From Sulfurovum sp. (GTDB lineage Bacteria > Campylobacterota > Campylobacteria > Campylobacterales > Sulfurovaceae): a stretch of 64,000 bases of DNA. Below the pieces are notes generated by a model. The model ran no database searches, was not told the DNA's origin, and saw nothing but the letters and a program-made list of their open reading frames with translations. The translations under genes and the position numbers were made by a program. The stretch lies in contig JAUZSE010000006.1 in NCBI GenBank assembly GCA_030949725.1, positions 1-64,000 of the forward strand, in the 5' to 3' direction. Positions within the stretch are counted from its first letter, which is position 1. The number at the start of each line of letters is the position of its first letter. Shown here piece after piece: positions 29,617 to 40,364 of this stretch.

Positions 29617-31880
29617 ATGAAGGTCACATTTTTGAAAATCACGATTATCATCACAGTAATACTATTTATATATGGGGCATTCTCAACCATTTTTTATGAG
29701 ACAGGTTTGGTAGGGAACATTGGGAAAGTAGTGGGTAACACCAATATGCATCTTTTTGGAATGTTGGCTTATGTCAATATATTTATTTTGTTCTATCCCC
29801 TTTATAAACTTTATAGAGACAAAGAGGCACGTAGAGATATTGATTTTTATTTGGGTTGGATATTGCTTTTTATTGCCATTATCATTTTAGAAGCATTGAT
29901 ACTAGACGTTGAGGATGTGGGTTTTTTGGGGACGCAGATTATTGAGTTTTTGATCCCATACATTGGTAAAGCAGGGCTGTGGTTACTTTGGCTTATGAGT
30001 ATGGCACTTTCTATGGTATTTATACTAGATGATGACTTTCATATTTCTAGTATCACACCCAATACATCCAATATATCTTTGGATTGGATGATGGAGGGTG
30101 TAAGTCTATTGAAAAGTATTCTTAAAAAAATATTTACAAACCCCTTTTCTTTCCCCTCACTTGAAGATGAGATGATGCCGGCACAGTACAAAAAAGAAGA
30201 GAAACCAACACGGCTACCTACTACCACAAAGAAAATAATCAAAAAAACTCTTACTAAAAAAATATTGGCTAAACCAGTGAAAGAAAAAGTCCGAAGTATT
30301 GATAAAATAGAGGATCCTGTAATTAATGAGATCCTTGAACTAGAACATGTAATGCAAAATAGTTTAGCAAAAGAAGAAGAAGTAGTAGTTAAGACCAGTT
30401 CAGATGTCGAGATAGTAGAAGAGTTGGAAGAGAACTCAAAACTTATGGATGCGATAGACAAAGGTGCTATTGCTGCTCCGAAGAATTTCAAATTACCTAA
30501 ACTTGATTTTTTACAAAAAGCACCTAAAGCCAGTAAAAAAATAAATGAAGATGAAATAGATAAAAAGATTGAAGATTTACTTTCCAAACTTGCACAGTTT
30601 AGAGTAGATGGTGATGTCATACGTACTTATAGTGGTCCTTTGGTGACAACCTTTGAATTTAAGCCCGCACCAAATGTAAAAGTCTCTAAAATTCTTGGGC
30701 TTCAAGATGATCTTGCTATGGCACTAAGCGCTGAGACTATACGTATACAAGCACCGATACCTGGGCGTGATGTGGTGGGGATAGAGATACCAAATTCAAA
30801 TATTGATACGATTTACCTGCGTGAAATACTAGAATCTAAGATCTTTCAAGAAGCATCTTCTCCTCTCACTGTGGCTTTGGGTAAGGACATCGTAGGTAAT
30901 CCGTTTATCACAGATATAAAAAAGTTACCTCACTTACTTATAGCAGGAACAACAGGTTCTGGTAAATCAGTGGGTATTAATGCGATGATCCTTTCTTTAC
31001 TTTACCGTAATGATCCCGATCAGTTAAAGCTGATGCTTATAGACCCTAAGATGTTGGAGTTTGCTGCGTATGAAGACATCCCTCATCTTATCACTCCTGT
31101 CATCACTGAGCCTGCTAAAGCCATAGCTGCCCTAGCTAACATGGTAGGAGAGATGGAAAGACGTTATAAGCTGATGGCAGATGCACGTACAAAAAACATA
31201 GAAAACTATAATGAGAAAGATGAAGAAGAACAGGAGAAGAAACATTTCCATTTATAGTGGTTGTTATCGATGAGTTGGCTGACTTGATGATGAGTGGTGG
31301 TAAAGAGGTGGAACATTCTATAGCAAGACTGGCACAAAAATCACGTGCTTGTGGTATACACCTTGTCGTAGCAACACAAAGACCATCTGTAGATGTAGTC
31401 ACAGGTATGATCAAAGCTAACCTGCCATCAAGACTAAGCTACAGAGTGGGATCACGTATAGACTCTAAAGTCATCTTAGATGCGATGGGTGCTGATAGTT
31501 TGCTTGGACGTGGAGATGGACTCTTTACACCTCCTGGATCTACAGGACTCGTACGTATACATGCACCATGGAATACAGAAGAAGAGATAGAAAAAGTAGT
31601 AGACTACATCAAAGCTCAGCGTGTGCCTGAGTATGATGAAACTTATCTGGTAGCAGGTGGTGCAGCAGCAGTAGCCAATGGAGGAGATGCCCCTATCGAG
31701 TTAGATGCACTGTATGAAGAAGCCAAGGCTGTGGTTTTGGGAGATAACAAAACATCTATCTCTTACTTACAACGTAAACTTCAAATAGGCTATAACCGTT
31801 CTGCAAACATCATAGAACAACTTGAAGCAAAAGGGGTTTTATCTCCTCCAAATGCTAAGGGAAATAGAGAAATAATATAA
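29617..31880 (+). CDS. ftsK: DNA translocase FtsK, one frameshift
   Basis: Four N-terminal membrane helices are followed by a Lys/Glu-rich linker (about residues 190-310). Then comes the RecA-like motor with Walker A 'LIAGTTGSGKSVGINAMI' and Walker B 'VVVIDELADLMM', and a gamma-like winged helix at the end ('TSISYLQRKLQIGYNRSANI'). It pumps chromosomal DNA at the division septum. The frame breaks at an A-run at 31240-31242; one more A restores EKKTFPFIVVVIDE. Total length is about 754 residues, normal for Campylobacterota. Confidence 0.93.
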
Positions 31881-31976
31881 GGGTGTATATTTAACGATTA
31901 TAATTATAAAATAGTATGCTATACTAATTTATCCCTTTTAGATATGAGGTCAAAAACCGATATAAAGGAAAACAGA

Positions 31977-33923
31977 ATGAGACAGTTTCGTATGATAATA
32001 ATATTTTTTATAGTGAGTTTAGTAGCACAGGCAGAGAATTATAGACTTACAAAGCCTGATGCGTGGCAAGAAGAGAAAACAGTCGATGCTATAAAAGCAC
32101 TCTATGGTACCAATGTCACGTATGAAGACAATCGCACGATAGTCATAGCACCAAGGTTAGCTGAGAATGGTGGTTCTATACCTATTAGCATTACCACAAC
32201 CATACCTGCAAAGAGTATTGCTGTATTTCAAGATGCAAATTCACGGGCATTGACCATCGTATTTTCAGTCAATGACAACCCAAAGCCTAGCTATAGTGTC
32301 AGGATAAAGATGCGTCAAACAGCCTATCTGACTGTTATTGTTGAGGGTAAAGATGGCAAGCTTTATTCTCATAAGAAAGAAATTGATGTTTCTATCGGTG
32401 GTTGTGGTGGTTCTTGTGGTTCTGCACCTGCTCCTTATGCAAGAAAATCCAAGGTATCTGCAAGAAATTATAGTAGCACATCCTATGTTGCTCCTCAAAA
32501 AATTGCAAGACCTATACCTAAAGTAGAGAGAGAACGCTATACGAGCTTTAATGAAAATACATTTAAAGAAGTAAAAAGTTCTCCTCTTTCTACTTTTTCT
32601 ACGGATGTAGATACTGCAAGTTATAGTAATGTACGTTCGTATATTATGGATAGAAAAGCAAAACCATCCAAAGATGCTGTACGTAGCGAAGAGATGATAA
32701 ATTATTTTAATTATGACTATGCCGAACCTAGCGATGCTAAACCTTTTGCGATTAACACCAGAGTAGGTCAAAGTATTTGGAATAAAGAAACACAGATTAT
32801 ACAGATAGGACTACAAACAAAAAAGGTAGATATAGAAGCACTTCCTGCAAGTAATTTGGTCTTTTTATTGGATGTTTCTGGCTCTATGCACAGACCTGAA
32901 TCTTTGCCATTACTTACGAAGTCTCTCAAACTTCTGACAAGAGAGTTACGTAAAAAAGATAAGGTTTCCATCGTGGTGTATGCTGGAAATACTGGACTTG
33001 TACTAGATAGAGCAAGTGGTGATGAAAAACAGAAAATCTATCAAGCACTGGATGCTCTAAGAGCAGGGGGTTCAACAGCAGGTGGTAGAGGTATACAATT
33101 GGCATACAATATAGCCCAAAAGTCCTTTATAGAGGGAGGTAATAATCGTATTATCTTAGCAACTGATGGCGATTTTAATGTGGGTCTTTCTTCTCATGAT
33201 GGTCTGATAGCGTTGATTGAAGAAAAACGTAAAAGTGGTATATTTCTCTCCGTATTGGGCTTTGGTAGGGGAAATACGAGACACAATACTATGGAACAAC
33301 TAGCCAACCATGGTAATGGGAACTATGCCTATATTGATACGCTTTTAGAAGCCAAAAAAGTCTTAGTTACTCAAATGAGTGGTACACTCTACACTGTAGC
33401 AAAAGATGTGAAAATCCAAGTTGAGTTTAACCCAAGTTACGTACATTCGTATAGACTCATTGGATATGAAAATAGAGTCATGGTAAATGAAGATTTTAAC
33501 AATGACAAAAAAGATGCAGGCGAGATAGGTATGGGGCATCGTGTGACAGCACTCTATGAAGTGGTTTTACAAAAAGAAGGGTTGGTGTCTAAGGTAGATA
33601 ATCTGAAATATCAACAGGCAACGGCTACTAAAAGTGATGAATTAGCCACCGTGAAAATACGCTACAAAAACGCAGATGGAAACACGTCTATACTTATGAG
33701 TAAAGTGATTAAAATAAATAGTGATGATATACAAAGTAATGACTATAACTTTGCACAGACTGTAGCAGGGTTTGGGATGCTCTTACGTGAGTCTAAATAT
33801 ACCAATGGATTAATCTATAAAACACTTATAGATATTGCTAAAGATTCAAAAGGTGAAGACTCAGAGGGCTATAGGGCAGAGTTTATACGTATGCTTGAAA
33901 TGGCTGAATTATTACAAAACTAA
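31977..33923 (+). CDS. YfbK-like von Willebrand factor type A domain protein
   Basis: The start at ATG 31977 has AAAGGAAAAC before it and gives a signal peptide (IIIFFIVSLVAQA); the ATG at 31944 lacks one. A glycine/cysteine-rich linker (GGCGGSCGSAPAPYA) is followed by the 'FNENTFKEV...STFSTDVDTASY' region and a vWA domain with MIDAS motif 'DVSGSMHRPES' and 'LATDGDFNVG'. A DUF3520-like C-terminus completes the usual YfbK order. It is an exported or periplasmic metal-dependent adhesion-fold protein of unknown role. Confidence 0.88.
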   Translation: MRQFRMIIIFFIVSLVAQAENYRLTKPDAWQEEKTVDAIKALYGTNVTYEDNRTIVIAPRLAENGGSIPISITTTIPAKSIAVFQDANSRALTIVFSVNDNPKPSYSVRIKMRQTAYLTVIVEGKDGKLYSHKKEIDVSIGGCGGSCGSAPAPYARKSKVSARNYSSTSYVAPQKIARPIPKVERERYTSFNENTFKEVKSSPLSTFSTDVDTASYSNVRSYIMDRKAKPSKDAVRSEEMINYFNYDYAEPSDAKPFAINTRVGQSIWNKETQIIQIGLQTKKVDIEALPASNLVFLLDVSGSMHRPESLPLLTKSLKLLTRELRKKDKVSIVVYAGNTGLVLDRASGDEKQKIYQALDALRAGGSTAGGRGIQLAYNIAQKSFIEGGNNRIILATDGDFNVGLSSHDGLIALIEEKRKSGIFLSVLGFGRGNTRHNTMEQLANHGNGNYAYIDTLLEAKKVLVTQMSGTLYTVAKDVKIQVEFNPSYVHSYRLIGYENRVMVNEDFNNDKKDAGEIGMGHRVTALYEVVLQKEGLVSKVDNLKYQQATATKSDELATVKIRYKNADGNTSILMSKVIKINSDDIQSNDYNFAQTVAGFGMLLRESKYTNGLIYKTLIDIAKDSKGEDSEGYRAEFIRMLEMAELLQN

Positions 33924-33931
33924 ATCTAAAA

Positions 33932-33955
33932 GTAGGGTCTTTATTGTGACCCTAC
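33932..33955 (+). terminator. Rho-independent terminator after vWA protein
   Basis: GTAGGGTC pairs with GACCCTAC, followed by ACAATTTTTAT, nine bases after the stop. Confidence 0.7.
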
Positions 33956-34101
33956 ACAATTTTTATGGTTAATCTTCTAATAATTTGTAACCATCCGATA
34001 CATACCGAAACTCTCAACTATGCCCTCACTCTTTCCTATGAAAAATAAACCATATTTCTGCTAATATCAGCTTACAAATACTATATAAACAGGAGACCAA
34101 T

Positions 34102-36672
34102 ATGGCCTTATTAGAAGAATATAAAGCACACACAGCCCAGCGTGCAGAATTAGGTGTACCCTCACTTTCTCTTACAGCAGAGCAAACATCAGAGCTTGTA
34201 GAATTACTCAAAGCCAATCCCATCGTTGATGGCGAATATGCGATGGACTTGTTTAAAAACAAAATCCCAGCAGGTGTAGATGATGCAGCATATATTAAAG
34301 CAGCATTTTTAAATGACATCATAGAGGGTAATGCATCTTGTACAGCTATTGATCGTGTTTTTGCAACAGTGGTACTCGGAACCATGCTAGGTGGATTTAA
34401 CGTAGCACCTCTTGTGGCTGCACTTTCTTCATCTGATATGACTGTCGCTGAATCTGCAGCAGGACAATTGAAAAATACTTTGCTTGTATATGATTCATTT
34501 AATGATGTAAAAGCACTTATGGATGAGGGTAATCCATTGGCAAAAGAGATCATAGAATCTTGGGCAAAGGCTGAATGGTTCTACAACAAACCAGAGATGA
34601 AAAAAGAGATTACGCTGACAGTATATAAAATCCCTGGTGAGACAAATACAGATGATTTATCTCCAGCATCTGAAGCATTTACAAGAGCCGATGTGCCTCT
34701 TCATGCCAATTCATTTCTAGTAAATAGAATGGATAATCCACTCGATACTATGAAAGAACTCAAAGAAAAAGGGAATCCACTTGTATATGTCGGTGATGTT
34801 GTAGGAACTGGATCTTCAAGAAAATCTGGTATAAACTCACTTCAATGGCACATGGGTGACGATATTCCTTTCATTCCTGGTAAAAGAACAGGTGGTGTGG
34901 TTATTGGTGATATTATCGCTCCTATTTTCTTCAATACAGCAGAAGATGGTGGATGTATACCTATCCAAGCACCCACAGGGAAGCTCAATACAGGTGACGT
35001 GATTACACTTAAACCTTATGATGGCGTTATCGAATGTGAAGGAAAAGTAGTCTCTGAGTTTACTATAGAGCCTAACACACTTCCAGATGAGATGAGAGCA
35101 GGGGGACGTGTACCACTTATCATCGGTAAAGGTCTGACTGTTAAAGCTAGAGAAGCATTGGGTATGGATGCTGGAGATATCTTTATGATACCTTCAGTGC
35201 CTACTGACAATGGTAAAGGTTTTACACTCGCACAGAAAATGGTAGGTAAAGCTGCTGGTATGGATGGTGTTAAACCAGGTGTTTATTCTGAACCAGTATG
35301 TTCAACCATTGGTTCACAAGATACAACGGGAGCGATGACAAGAGATGAAGTCAAAGATTTGGCTGCTCTTAGCTTTGGTGCAGACTTTGTACTTCAGTCA
35401 TTTTGTCATACCTCTGCTTATCCAAAACCTGCAGATGTGATACTTCAGCATACACTTCCTGACTTTATGACAGATAGAAAAGGGTTTACACTAAGACCAG
35501 GTGATGGTGTTATCCACTCATGGTTAAACAGAATGTGTCTTCCAGATACTATCGGAACTGGAGCTGATAGCCATACAAGATTCCCTATAGGTATGTCTTT
35601 CCCTGCTGGTTCTGGTCTTGTTGCTTTTGCAGCAGTGACAGGTATGATGCCTCTTACTATGCCTGAGTCTGTACTTGTGAAATTTTCTGGAGAAATGCAA
35701 CCAGGATTAACTTTGCGTGATATGGTTAATGCTATTCCTCATCAAGCGATTAAAGATGGTCTTTTGACTGTTGAAAAAGCAGGTAAGAAAAACATCTTTG
35801 CAGGACGTATTTTAGAGATAGAAGGTCTTGAACAACTTAAATGTGAACAAGCATTTGAACTTTCAGATGCATCTGCAGAGCGTTCTGCTGCTGCATGTAC
35901 AGTGAAGCTTGATAAAGAACCTGTAATTGAGTATTTGTTGTCAAACATTGCATTGATTGAAGAGCTTATCGCTCAAGGGTATGAAGACAAAGCTACACTT
36001 GAAAGACGTGCGCAAAAAATGAGAGACTGGGTTGCTAATCCTGTGCTTCTTGAAGCTGACGCTGATGCAGAATACGCAGCAGTGATCGAGATAAACATGT
36101 CTGAGATCAAAGAGCCAATCGTAGCTTGTCCAAATGATCCAGATGATGTGAAAACACTTACTGAAGTACACGAAGCAGGTCTTAGAATAGAAATGGACGA
36201 AGTCTTTATCGGTTCTTGTATGACAAACATTGGTCTTTTCCGTGCAAATGCAGAAGTACTTAGAGGTGAAGGTCCAGTGGAGACTAAACTATGGGTTTGT
36301 CCTCCTACTAAAATGGATGAGAAGACACTTCAAGAAGAAGGGTACTACTCCGTATGGGGAATGGCAGGAGCTAGAATTGAGCCTCCAGGATGTTCACTTT
36401 GTATGGGTAATCAAGCAGCTGTTAAGCAAAATGCTTGGGTATTCTCAACAAGTACCAGAAACTTTGATAACAGACTTGGTAAAGGTTCACAAGTGTATCT
36501 AGGGAGTGCAGAACTAGCAGCAGTCGTTGCACTTAAGGGCAAAATACCACTAGCATCTGAGTATCTTGAAATTGTCAAAAACAAAATCAAACCAGAAATG
36601 ACAGATGAGATTTACAAATACTTAAACTTCCACAAAGTATCTAAAGAAGAACTTGTTGCGATGGTTGAGTAG
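34102..36672 (+). CDS. acnB: Aconitate hydratase B
   Basis: The 856-residue AcnB has an N-terminal HEAT-like domain, the swivel region early in the chain ('[20 protein letters not shown]'), and the [4Fe-4S] cysteines in '[10 protein letters not shown]', 'GSCMTNIG' and '[11 protein letters not shown]'. It interconverts citrate and isocitrate in the TCA or reverse TCA cycle. AGGAGACC precedes the ATG. No frame damage is present. Confidence 0.96.
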   Translation: MALLEEYKAHTAQRAELGVPSLSLTAEQTSELVELLKANPIVDGEYAMDLFKNKIPAGVDDAAYIKAAFLNDIIEGNASCTAIDRVFATVVLGTMLGGFNVAPLVAALSSSDMTVAESAAGQLKNTLLVYDSFNDVKALMDEGNPLAKEIIESWAKAEWFYNKPEMKKEITLTVYKIPGETNTDDLSPASEAFTRADVPLHANSFLVNRMDNPLDTMKELKEKGNPLVYVGDVVGTGSSRKSGINSLQWHMGDDIPFIPGKRTGGVVIGDIIAPIFFNTAEDGGCIPIQAPTGKLNTGDVITLKPYDGVIECEGKVVSEFTIEPNTLPDEMRAGGRVPLIIGKGLTVKAREALGMDAGDIFMIPSVPTDNGKGFTLAQKMVGKAAGMDGVKPGVYSEPVCSTIGSQDTTGAMTRDEVKDLAALSFGADFVLQSFCHTSAYPKPADVILQHTLPDFMTDRKGFTLRPGDGVIHSWLNRMCLPDTIGTGADSHTRFPIGMSFPAGSGLVAFAAVTGMMPLTMPESVLVKFSGEMQPGLTLRDMVNAIPHQAIKDGLLTVEKAGKKNIFAGRILEIEGLEQLKCEQAFELSDASAERSAAACTVKLDKEPVIEYLLSNIALIEELIAQGYEDKATLERRAQKMRDWVANPVLLEADADAEYAAVIEINMSEIKEPIVACPNDPDDVKTLTEVHEAGLRIEMDEVFIGSCMTNIGLFRANAEVLRGEGPVETKLWVCPPTKMDEKTLQEEGYYSVWGMAGARIEPPGCSLCMGNQAAVKQNAWVFSTSTRNFDNRLGKGSQVYLGSAELAAVVALKGKIPLASEYLEIVKNKIKPEMTDEIYKYLNFHKVSKEELVAMVE

Positions 36673-36698
36673 TCTTTAGACTGTTCTTATTTATATAT

Positions 36699-36720
36699 TC
36701 CCACTGCGTTTTTAGTGGGA
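36699..36720 (+). terminator. Hairpin after acnB
   Basis: TCCCACT/AGTGGGA stem with a GCGTTTTT loop 26 bases after the stop; no T-run on the 3' side. Confidence 0.45.
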
Positions 36721-36742
36721 ACTGTATGGAGATAATCTATAG

Positions 36743-36762
36743 GGTGCGTTTCCCAACGCACC
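36743..36762. repeat. REP-like palindrome, copy 2
   Basis: GGTGCGTT-TCCC-AACGCACC, the same arms as the element at 9821, preceded by TATAG. A half-site GGTGCGTGTT follows near 36799. Confidence 0.7.
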
Positions 36763-36996
36763 ACAAACCCAATAAACTCTTTTTATATTTAAATATTTGG
36801 TGCGTGTTGAGATGGAGATTATTCCTAGGAATAAAGGTAGGATTAGCATCACCTGACCCCCTTACTTTGACCCCCTTACTTCCACCCTTTTTATTGGGCA
36901 GGATTTATCTGTTCGGGGAAAGAGTAAAAAAGATACTTGTAAATTAATCGTAAAATAATTTGATTTGATTTTGCTATAATAGCACCATCAATTACA
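36763..36996. other. Intergenic stretch with a direct repeat and promoter
   Basis: GACCCCCTTACTT occurs twice in tandem (36855-36867, 36869-36881). TTGATTTGATTTTGCTATAAT (-10 at 36975-36980) is a good promoter for the small gene at 36997. No protein gene is convincing here. Confidence 0.5.
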
Positions 36997-37158
36997 ATGA
37001 CCAATAATAAAGCATTATTCCACTTTTATAGTAAAATACATAAAGCAGGACAGCAATATATAAGTGATTTCACTATTGGGTCTGTAGGAAAATATTATAT
37101 TAGAATATCAAGAGCCAACAGGGCTGCAAAATATGGTTTTAGTATACAACCAAAATAA
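36997..37158 (+). CDS. Small basic protein, first gene of a coupled pair
   Basis: A 53-codon frame (MTNNKALFHFYSKIHKAGQQ ... GFSIQPK) starts 17 bases after a TATAAT box. It is rich in Lys/Arg/Tyr, with no membrane segment. Its TAA stop shares an A with the next ATG (TAATG), so a coupled two-gene operon is likely. A toxin-antitoxin or similar small module is possible; I do not recognise the family. Confidence 0.5.
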   Translation: MTNNKALFHFYSKIHKAGQQYISDFTIGSVGKYYIRISRANRAAKYGFSIQPK

Positions 37159-40100
37159 TGGATAATAGGGGACAGGGTGTGCCAAGAAGGCGTAACAACT
37201 AAAGTAATTTAGGAGGATTGCATTAGCTATGCTATAAAGAAGATGGTAGTAGGTCTACCGTAATCGCTATGCAAGTAGAGGTTGCAAACCACCTTAAGGT
37301 GCTTAGATTAAGAGTCTCGGTATTGAGCGTTAAGGAAAAGGGAGAGCCTGACTCTTTCAGGTGTGTATTATAGAGTTGAATGAAAATGAACCATTGATGA
37401 AGTCTCGAAACTTTAATGATTATGTTAAAACCAAGGCTAACTGTCTTCCTTGGGATAACCTACAAGGATACTTGTTTACTGTTGTGGGAGCATACGGGGT
37501 GGAGATGGCAAGAATATAATACAGGCTTCTTTATGGAACTTGGGAAGTTGTCGTAACGATGTTAAGGGAAAAACTCAAGTGGAAGCCCCATTAGAGTGAA
37601 AGTACTGATGCGTTGCACAATGGCGGAGTTATCCGTAGTAGCGATGAAGTCTCTGTAATGGAGATGGAGCAAAGGGATAACATTGTTTAGTTTGAGATTA
37701 TCATACAACTGTATAGGAGGATATGAAAATGATTCAGATAAAATCACAAGATATTACCAAACAACAAGTTTGGGAAGCCTATAAAAAGGTGAAACGAAAT
37801 AAAGGGAGTGCAGGAGTTGATGGGATTGACTTTGAGAAATTTGAGTCAAACTTAGAAAACAACCTGTACAAACTTTGGAATAGATTGAGTTCAGGTAGCT
37901 ATATGCCACCAGCAGTACTTAGAGTAGAGATACCCAAAAGTGATGGAGGTATAAGAGCGTTGGGAATACCAACCATAGCCGATAGAGTAGCTCAAATGGT
38001 AGTCAAAGATTATTTGGAATCTAAGCTAGAGAAGATTTTTCATAGTGACTCTTATGGCTATAGACCAAAGAAATCAGCACACCAAGCACTAACAGCAACA
38101 CGCAAGAGATGTTGGCAATATCCATTTGTACTAGATTTAGATATAAAAGGGTTCTTTGACAATATTGACCACGAGTTGATGATAAAAGCTTTGGAATTAC
38201 ACATTGATACCAAGTGGGAAATGCTCTATATCAAACGATGGTTGGTTGCTCCAGTCCAAACCAAAGACGGACTACTACAAAGAGATAGAGGAACGCCACA
38301 GGGTGGAGTCATCTCTCCACTACTAGCTAAGGACTAAAACATAAATAAAACCAAATTACTAGTACTTTTTAGGAATAGCAACATAATTCCAAAGTGGTAA
38401 ATGTATATCAAAGATAATTTTCATATTCTCTTTAAAGCCCTCTGCATATTTTCTTTTGTATGAAATACCTTATCAAGAATAGAACTAAAAACTTTCAATC
38501 CTGTAGTCGTTTTAGTTTGTGCAATAAGGGTATTTAGGACTAAAACATAAATAAAACCAAATTACTAGTACTTTTTAGGAATAGCAACATAATTCCAAAG
38601 TGGTAAATGTATATCAAAGATAATTTTCATATTCTCTTTAAAGCCCTCTGCATATTTTCTTTTTGTATGAAATACCTTATCAAGAATAGAACTAAAAACT
38701 TTCAATCCTGTAGTCGTTTTAGTTTGTGCAATAAGGGTATTTACTAACTCTACACTTGTAAAAATGACTCCTTGTAAAGCTCTTGTGATATGAGGGAATA
38801 GGCGATGTTCTATAGGATTATACTTTGATGTATAAGGAGGATAATGAGCAATACGAATTTCAATTTGTAATTCCTCTGATAACTTCTGTAAATCTTCTTT
38901 AAAAATATAGTGACGAGAGCTATTACTGCCCCCACCATCGCACAGTAGTAGCAGTTTATCATGTCCTTGATATTCAATATATCCATAATTTAACCACCAA
39001 TTTTTGATAGATTCACAAGCAAATTCACTGGTATCAGCACTTGTCCCTATGGTAATATAACCAATATTTAGGTTTATATCATACAGCCCATGGGGGACAA
39101 TTTTTCCCTCTGCGTAAGAAGGAAAATCATGGTCTTTAACTTTAATTATCTCTTGAGTATACAGTTTACCTTCTCGGTATAAATTTCCTAAAAACTCTTT
39201 TTTTACATCCATACTCAAAACAGGATTCCCCTCTTTCTTATATTCTTCTTTTAGTTTTTCAATATTTTTAAATTGCTCATCTCTATTTGCAACATCTACT
39301 TTTCCTGAAAGTGTTTTAAATGCTTGTCGCTTACGAAAATGATGTTTTTTAAGAGTTGTTTCACTATATCCACATCAACTACAAAACCTTTCTCTGACAA
39401 TCTAGTTTGTAGCTCTTTCCGTGATAAATTTGTCCACTTTATCGTCTCATCCATCGGTGAACCTGCTGTACTCTCTGCGATAACCTCTAGGAATGCTTCG
39501 TCTAAGCCTTCTCTTGTGAGCAATATAGACTTTCTTCCTCCTCCCTCTTCTCTTTGTCTTTTATTATCTTTATCTAATTCTGTTCTTAACTCTTTTTGTC
39601 CTCTTGACACACCACTATAGTCACATTCAAAGATTTCGCATATATAGCTTATCCCTCCATGACTTAATTTGGTTGCTTCTATTCCTGCGTAGCGTCTTCT
39701 GTCTTTCTCTGATAAACTTTTATATAGATTTAGCATTTGCTCTTCTATTTCTTTTGGGTACTTTTTCATAAATAGTATTTTAGCTTATTTTGGGTTTGTT
39801 TATCTTGTTGTCCTAACCTCTCTTTGGAGGAGTTATCAAAAGCTTATAGTAGAGTGATAAGAGGTTGGGTAAATTACTACTCAATCTTTGCACGATATAA
39901 ACTACTAGAGTTAATGAGATACTTTGACAGAAGATTAGAGAGGTGGGCAAAACAAAAGTTTAAATCACTCAAACGCAGACAAGGCAGAGCCAATAAATGG
40001 CTTAGTGCAATAGCTAGAAAAGAGCCTCATCTATTTCCACATTGGCAAATGAAATATGCAAAACTTGCAAAATAATATCACTTGATTAAGCAATAGGAGC

Positions 40101-40345
40101 CGTGTGACGGGAGACTGTCAAGCACGGTTCTGTGAGAGCCTGAGAGGGAAGTTCTCTTGGGCTACTCGACTGATGCTATTTTATCCTTTTTATAATACTC
40201 TACAACAAAAGAAAAAATATTAGTTGTTGCAAATATGTTTTTTGATGAAGATGGCAAAGAGATAATTAGAATTGCTGCCTTATTATGGGATTGGAGGTCT
40301 CCTTTATCTTTTTTAGATATAATCCAAACTATAAGATTAAAATAA
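37158..40345 (+). CDS. Small gene interrupted by a group II intron (spliced product about 64 aa)
   Basis: Exon 1 is 37158-37176 (MDNRGQ) and exon 2 is 40171-40345. Joining them gives MDNRGQVMLFYPFYNTLQQK. With one A added to the run before ATATTAG it continues ILVVANMFFDEDGKEIIRIA to a stop at 40345. The start is coupled to the upstream small gene. The product is unrecognised. Expression would need intron splicing in trans, because the resident maturase is broken. Confidence 0.45.
38331..38536 (-). mobile_element. Left-end fragment (206 bp) of the ISAzo13-type element
   Basis: It begins GGACTAAAACATAAATAAAA after TAA at 38328-38330 and matches bases 1-206 of the element. It stops at GGGTATTTA, where a full copy starts again. 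This is a nested or recombined insertion; the right part of this first copy is missing. Confidence 0.85.
38565..39769 (-). CDS. ISAzo13-type transposase, copy 2 (ORFAB by -1 frameshift)
   Basis: ORFA is 39296-39769 (157 residues). ORFB is open down to 38565 with 'SMDVKKEFLGN', 'GTSADTSEFACESI', 'LLCDGGGSNSSR' and 'HYPPYTSKYNPIEHR', supplying the D, D and E of the DDE site. Slippage at A_AAA_AAC (39350-39344) would give a fused protein of about 400 residues. All copies share this arrangement, so it is not a random error. No separate strong ORFB start is evident. Confidence 0.88.
39344..39350 (-). other. -1 slippery heptamer A_AAA_AAC in transposase, copy 2
   Basis: In ORFA phase the codons are TTA AAA AAC; after a -1 slip the frame reads KKHHFRKRQAFKTLSGKVDV, as expected for an unbroken family member. 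Confidence 0.7.
40097..40130 (+). ncRNA. Group II intron domain V
   Basis: The 34-nt hairpin GAGCCGTGTGACGGGAGACT ... CAAGCACGGTTC pairs end to end with the usual two-nucleotide bulge and GNRA-like tip (GGAGAC). It marks the catalytic heart of the intron. Confidence 0.85.
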
Positions 40346-40364
40346 AATAATGGAGTGTATAATC

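Larger units (their letters stand above)
38537..39813 (-). mobile_element. ISAzo13-type insertion sequence, copy 2 (1277 bp, intact)
   Basis: Full-length with both inverted repeats; TAA follows the right end (39814-39816), matching the TAA before the left fragment at 38328. It has seven T's where copy 1 has eight, so the ORFB frame is open. This is the best candidate for the active copy. Confidence 0.92.
37729..40075 (+). pseudogene. ltrA: Group II intron reverse transcriptase/maturase, IS-disrupted and missing its YADD core
   Basis: ATG 37729 has AGGAGG eight bases upstream. The N-part (to 38330) shows 'KGSAGVDGIDFE', 'IPKSDGGIRALGIPTIADR', 'FHSDSYGYRPKKSAHQAL', catalytic Asp in 'LDLDIKGFFDNIDH', and 'TPQGGVISPLLA'. 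The C-part (39817-40075) is the maturase end 'VIRGWVNYYSIFARY' ... 'PHLFPHWQM'. The approximately 200 residues between these, including the YADD active site, are absent even after removing the IS, so the enzyme is dead. Confidence 0.85.
37177..40170 (+). mobile_element. Group II intron, carrying an IS-disrupted maturase gene
   Basis: The 5' end GTGTGCCAAGAAGG fits the GUGYG consensus. The region 37177-37722 is non-coding structured RNA (domains I-III). The 3' end has a 34-nt domain V at 40097-40130 (GAGCCGTGTG ... AGCACGGTTC), a domain VI hairpin, and the boundary CTACTCGAC at 40170. The ORF sits in domain IV. An ISAzo13-type element and a deletion lie inside the ORF. Confidence 0.85.

Noticed and set aside
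32265-32771. 168-residue antisense frame over the vWA gene
   Set aside because: Biased composition (Ile/Arg/Cys/Tyr) typical of a reverse shadow; the plus-strand gene has clear domains.
36855-36881. GACCCCCTTACTT direct repeat as an operator
   Set aside because: It lies 115 bases upstream of the nearest promoter and has no partner sites elsewhere in the window.
36726-36947. 73-residue open frame after acnB
   Set aside because: It runs through a REP palindrome and a direct repeat, has odd composition and no ribosome site.
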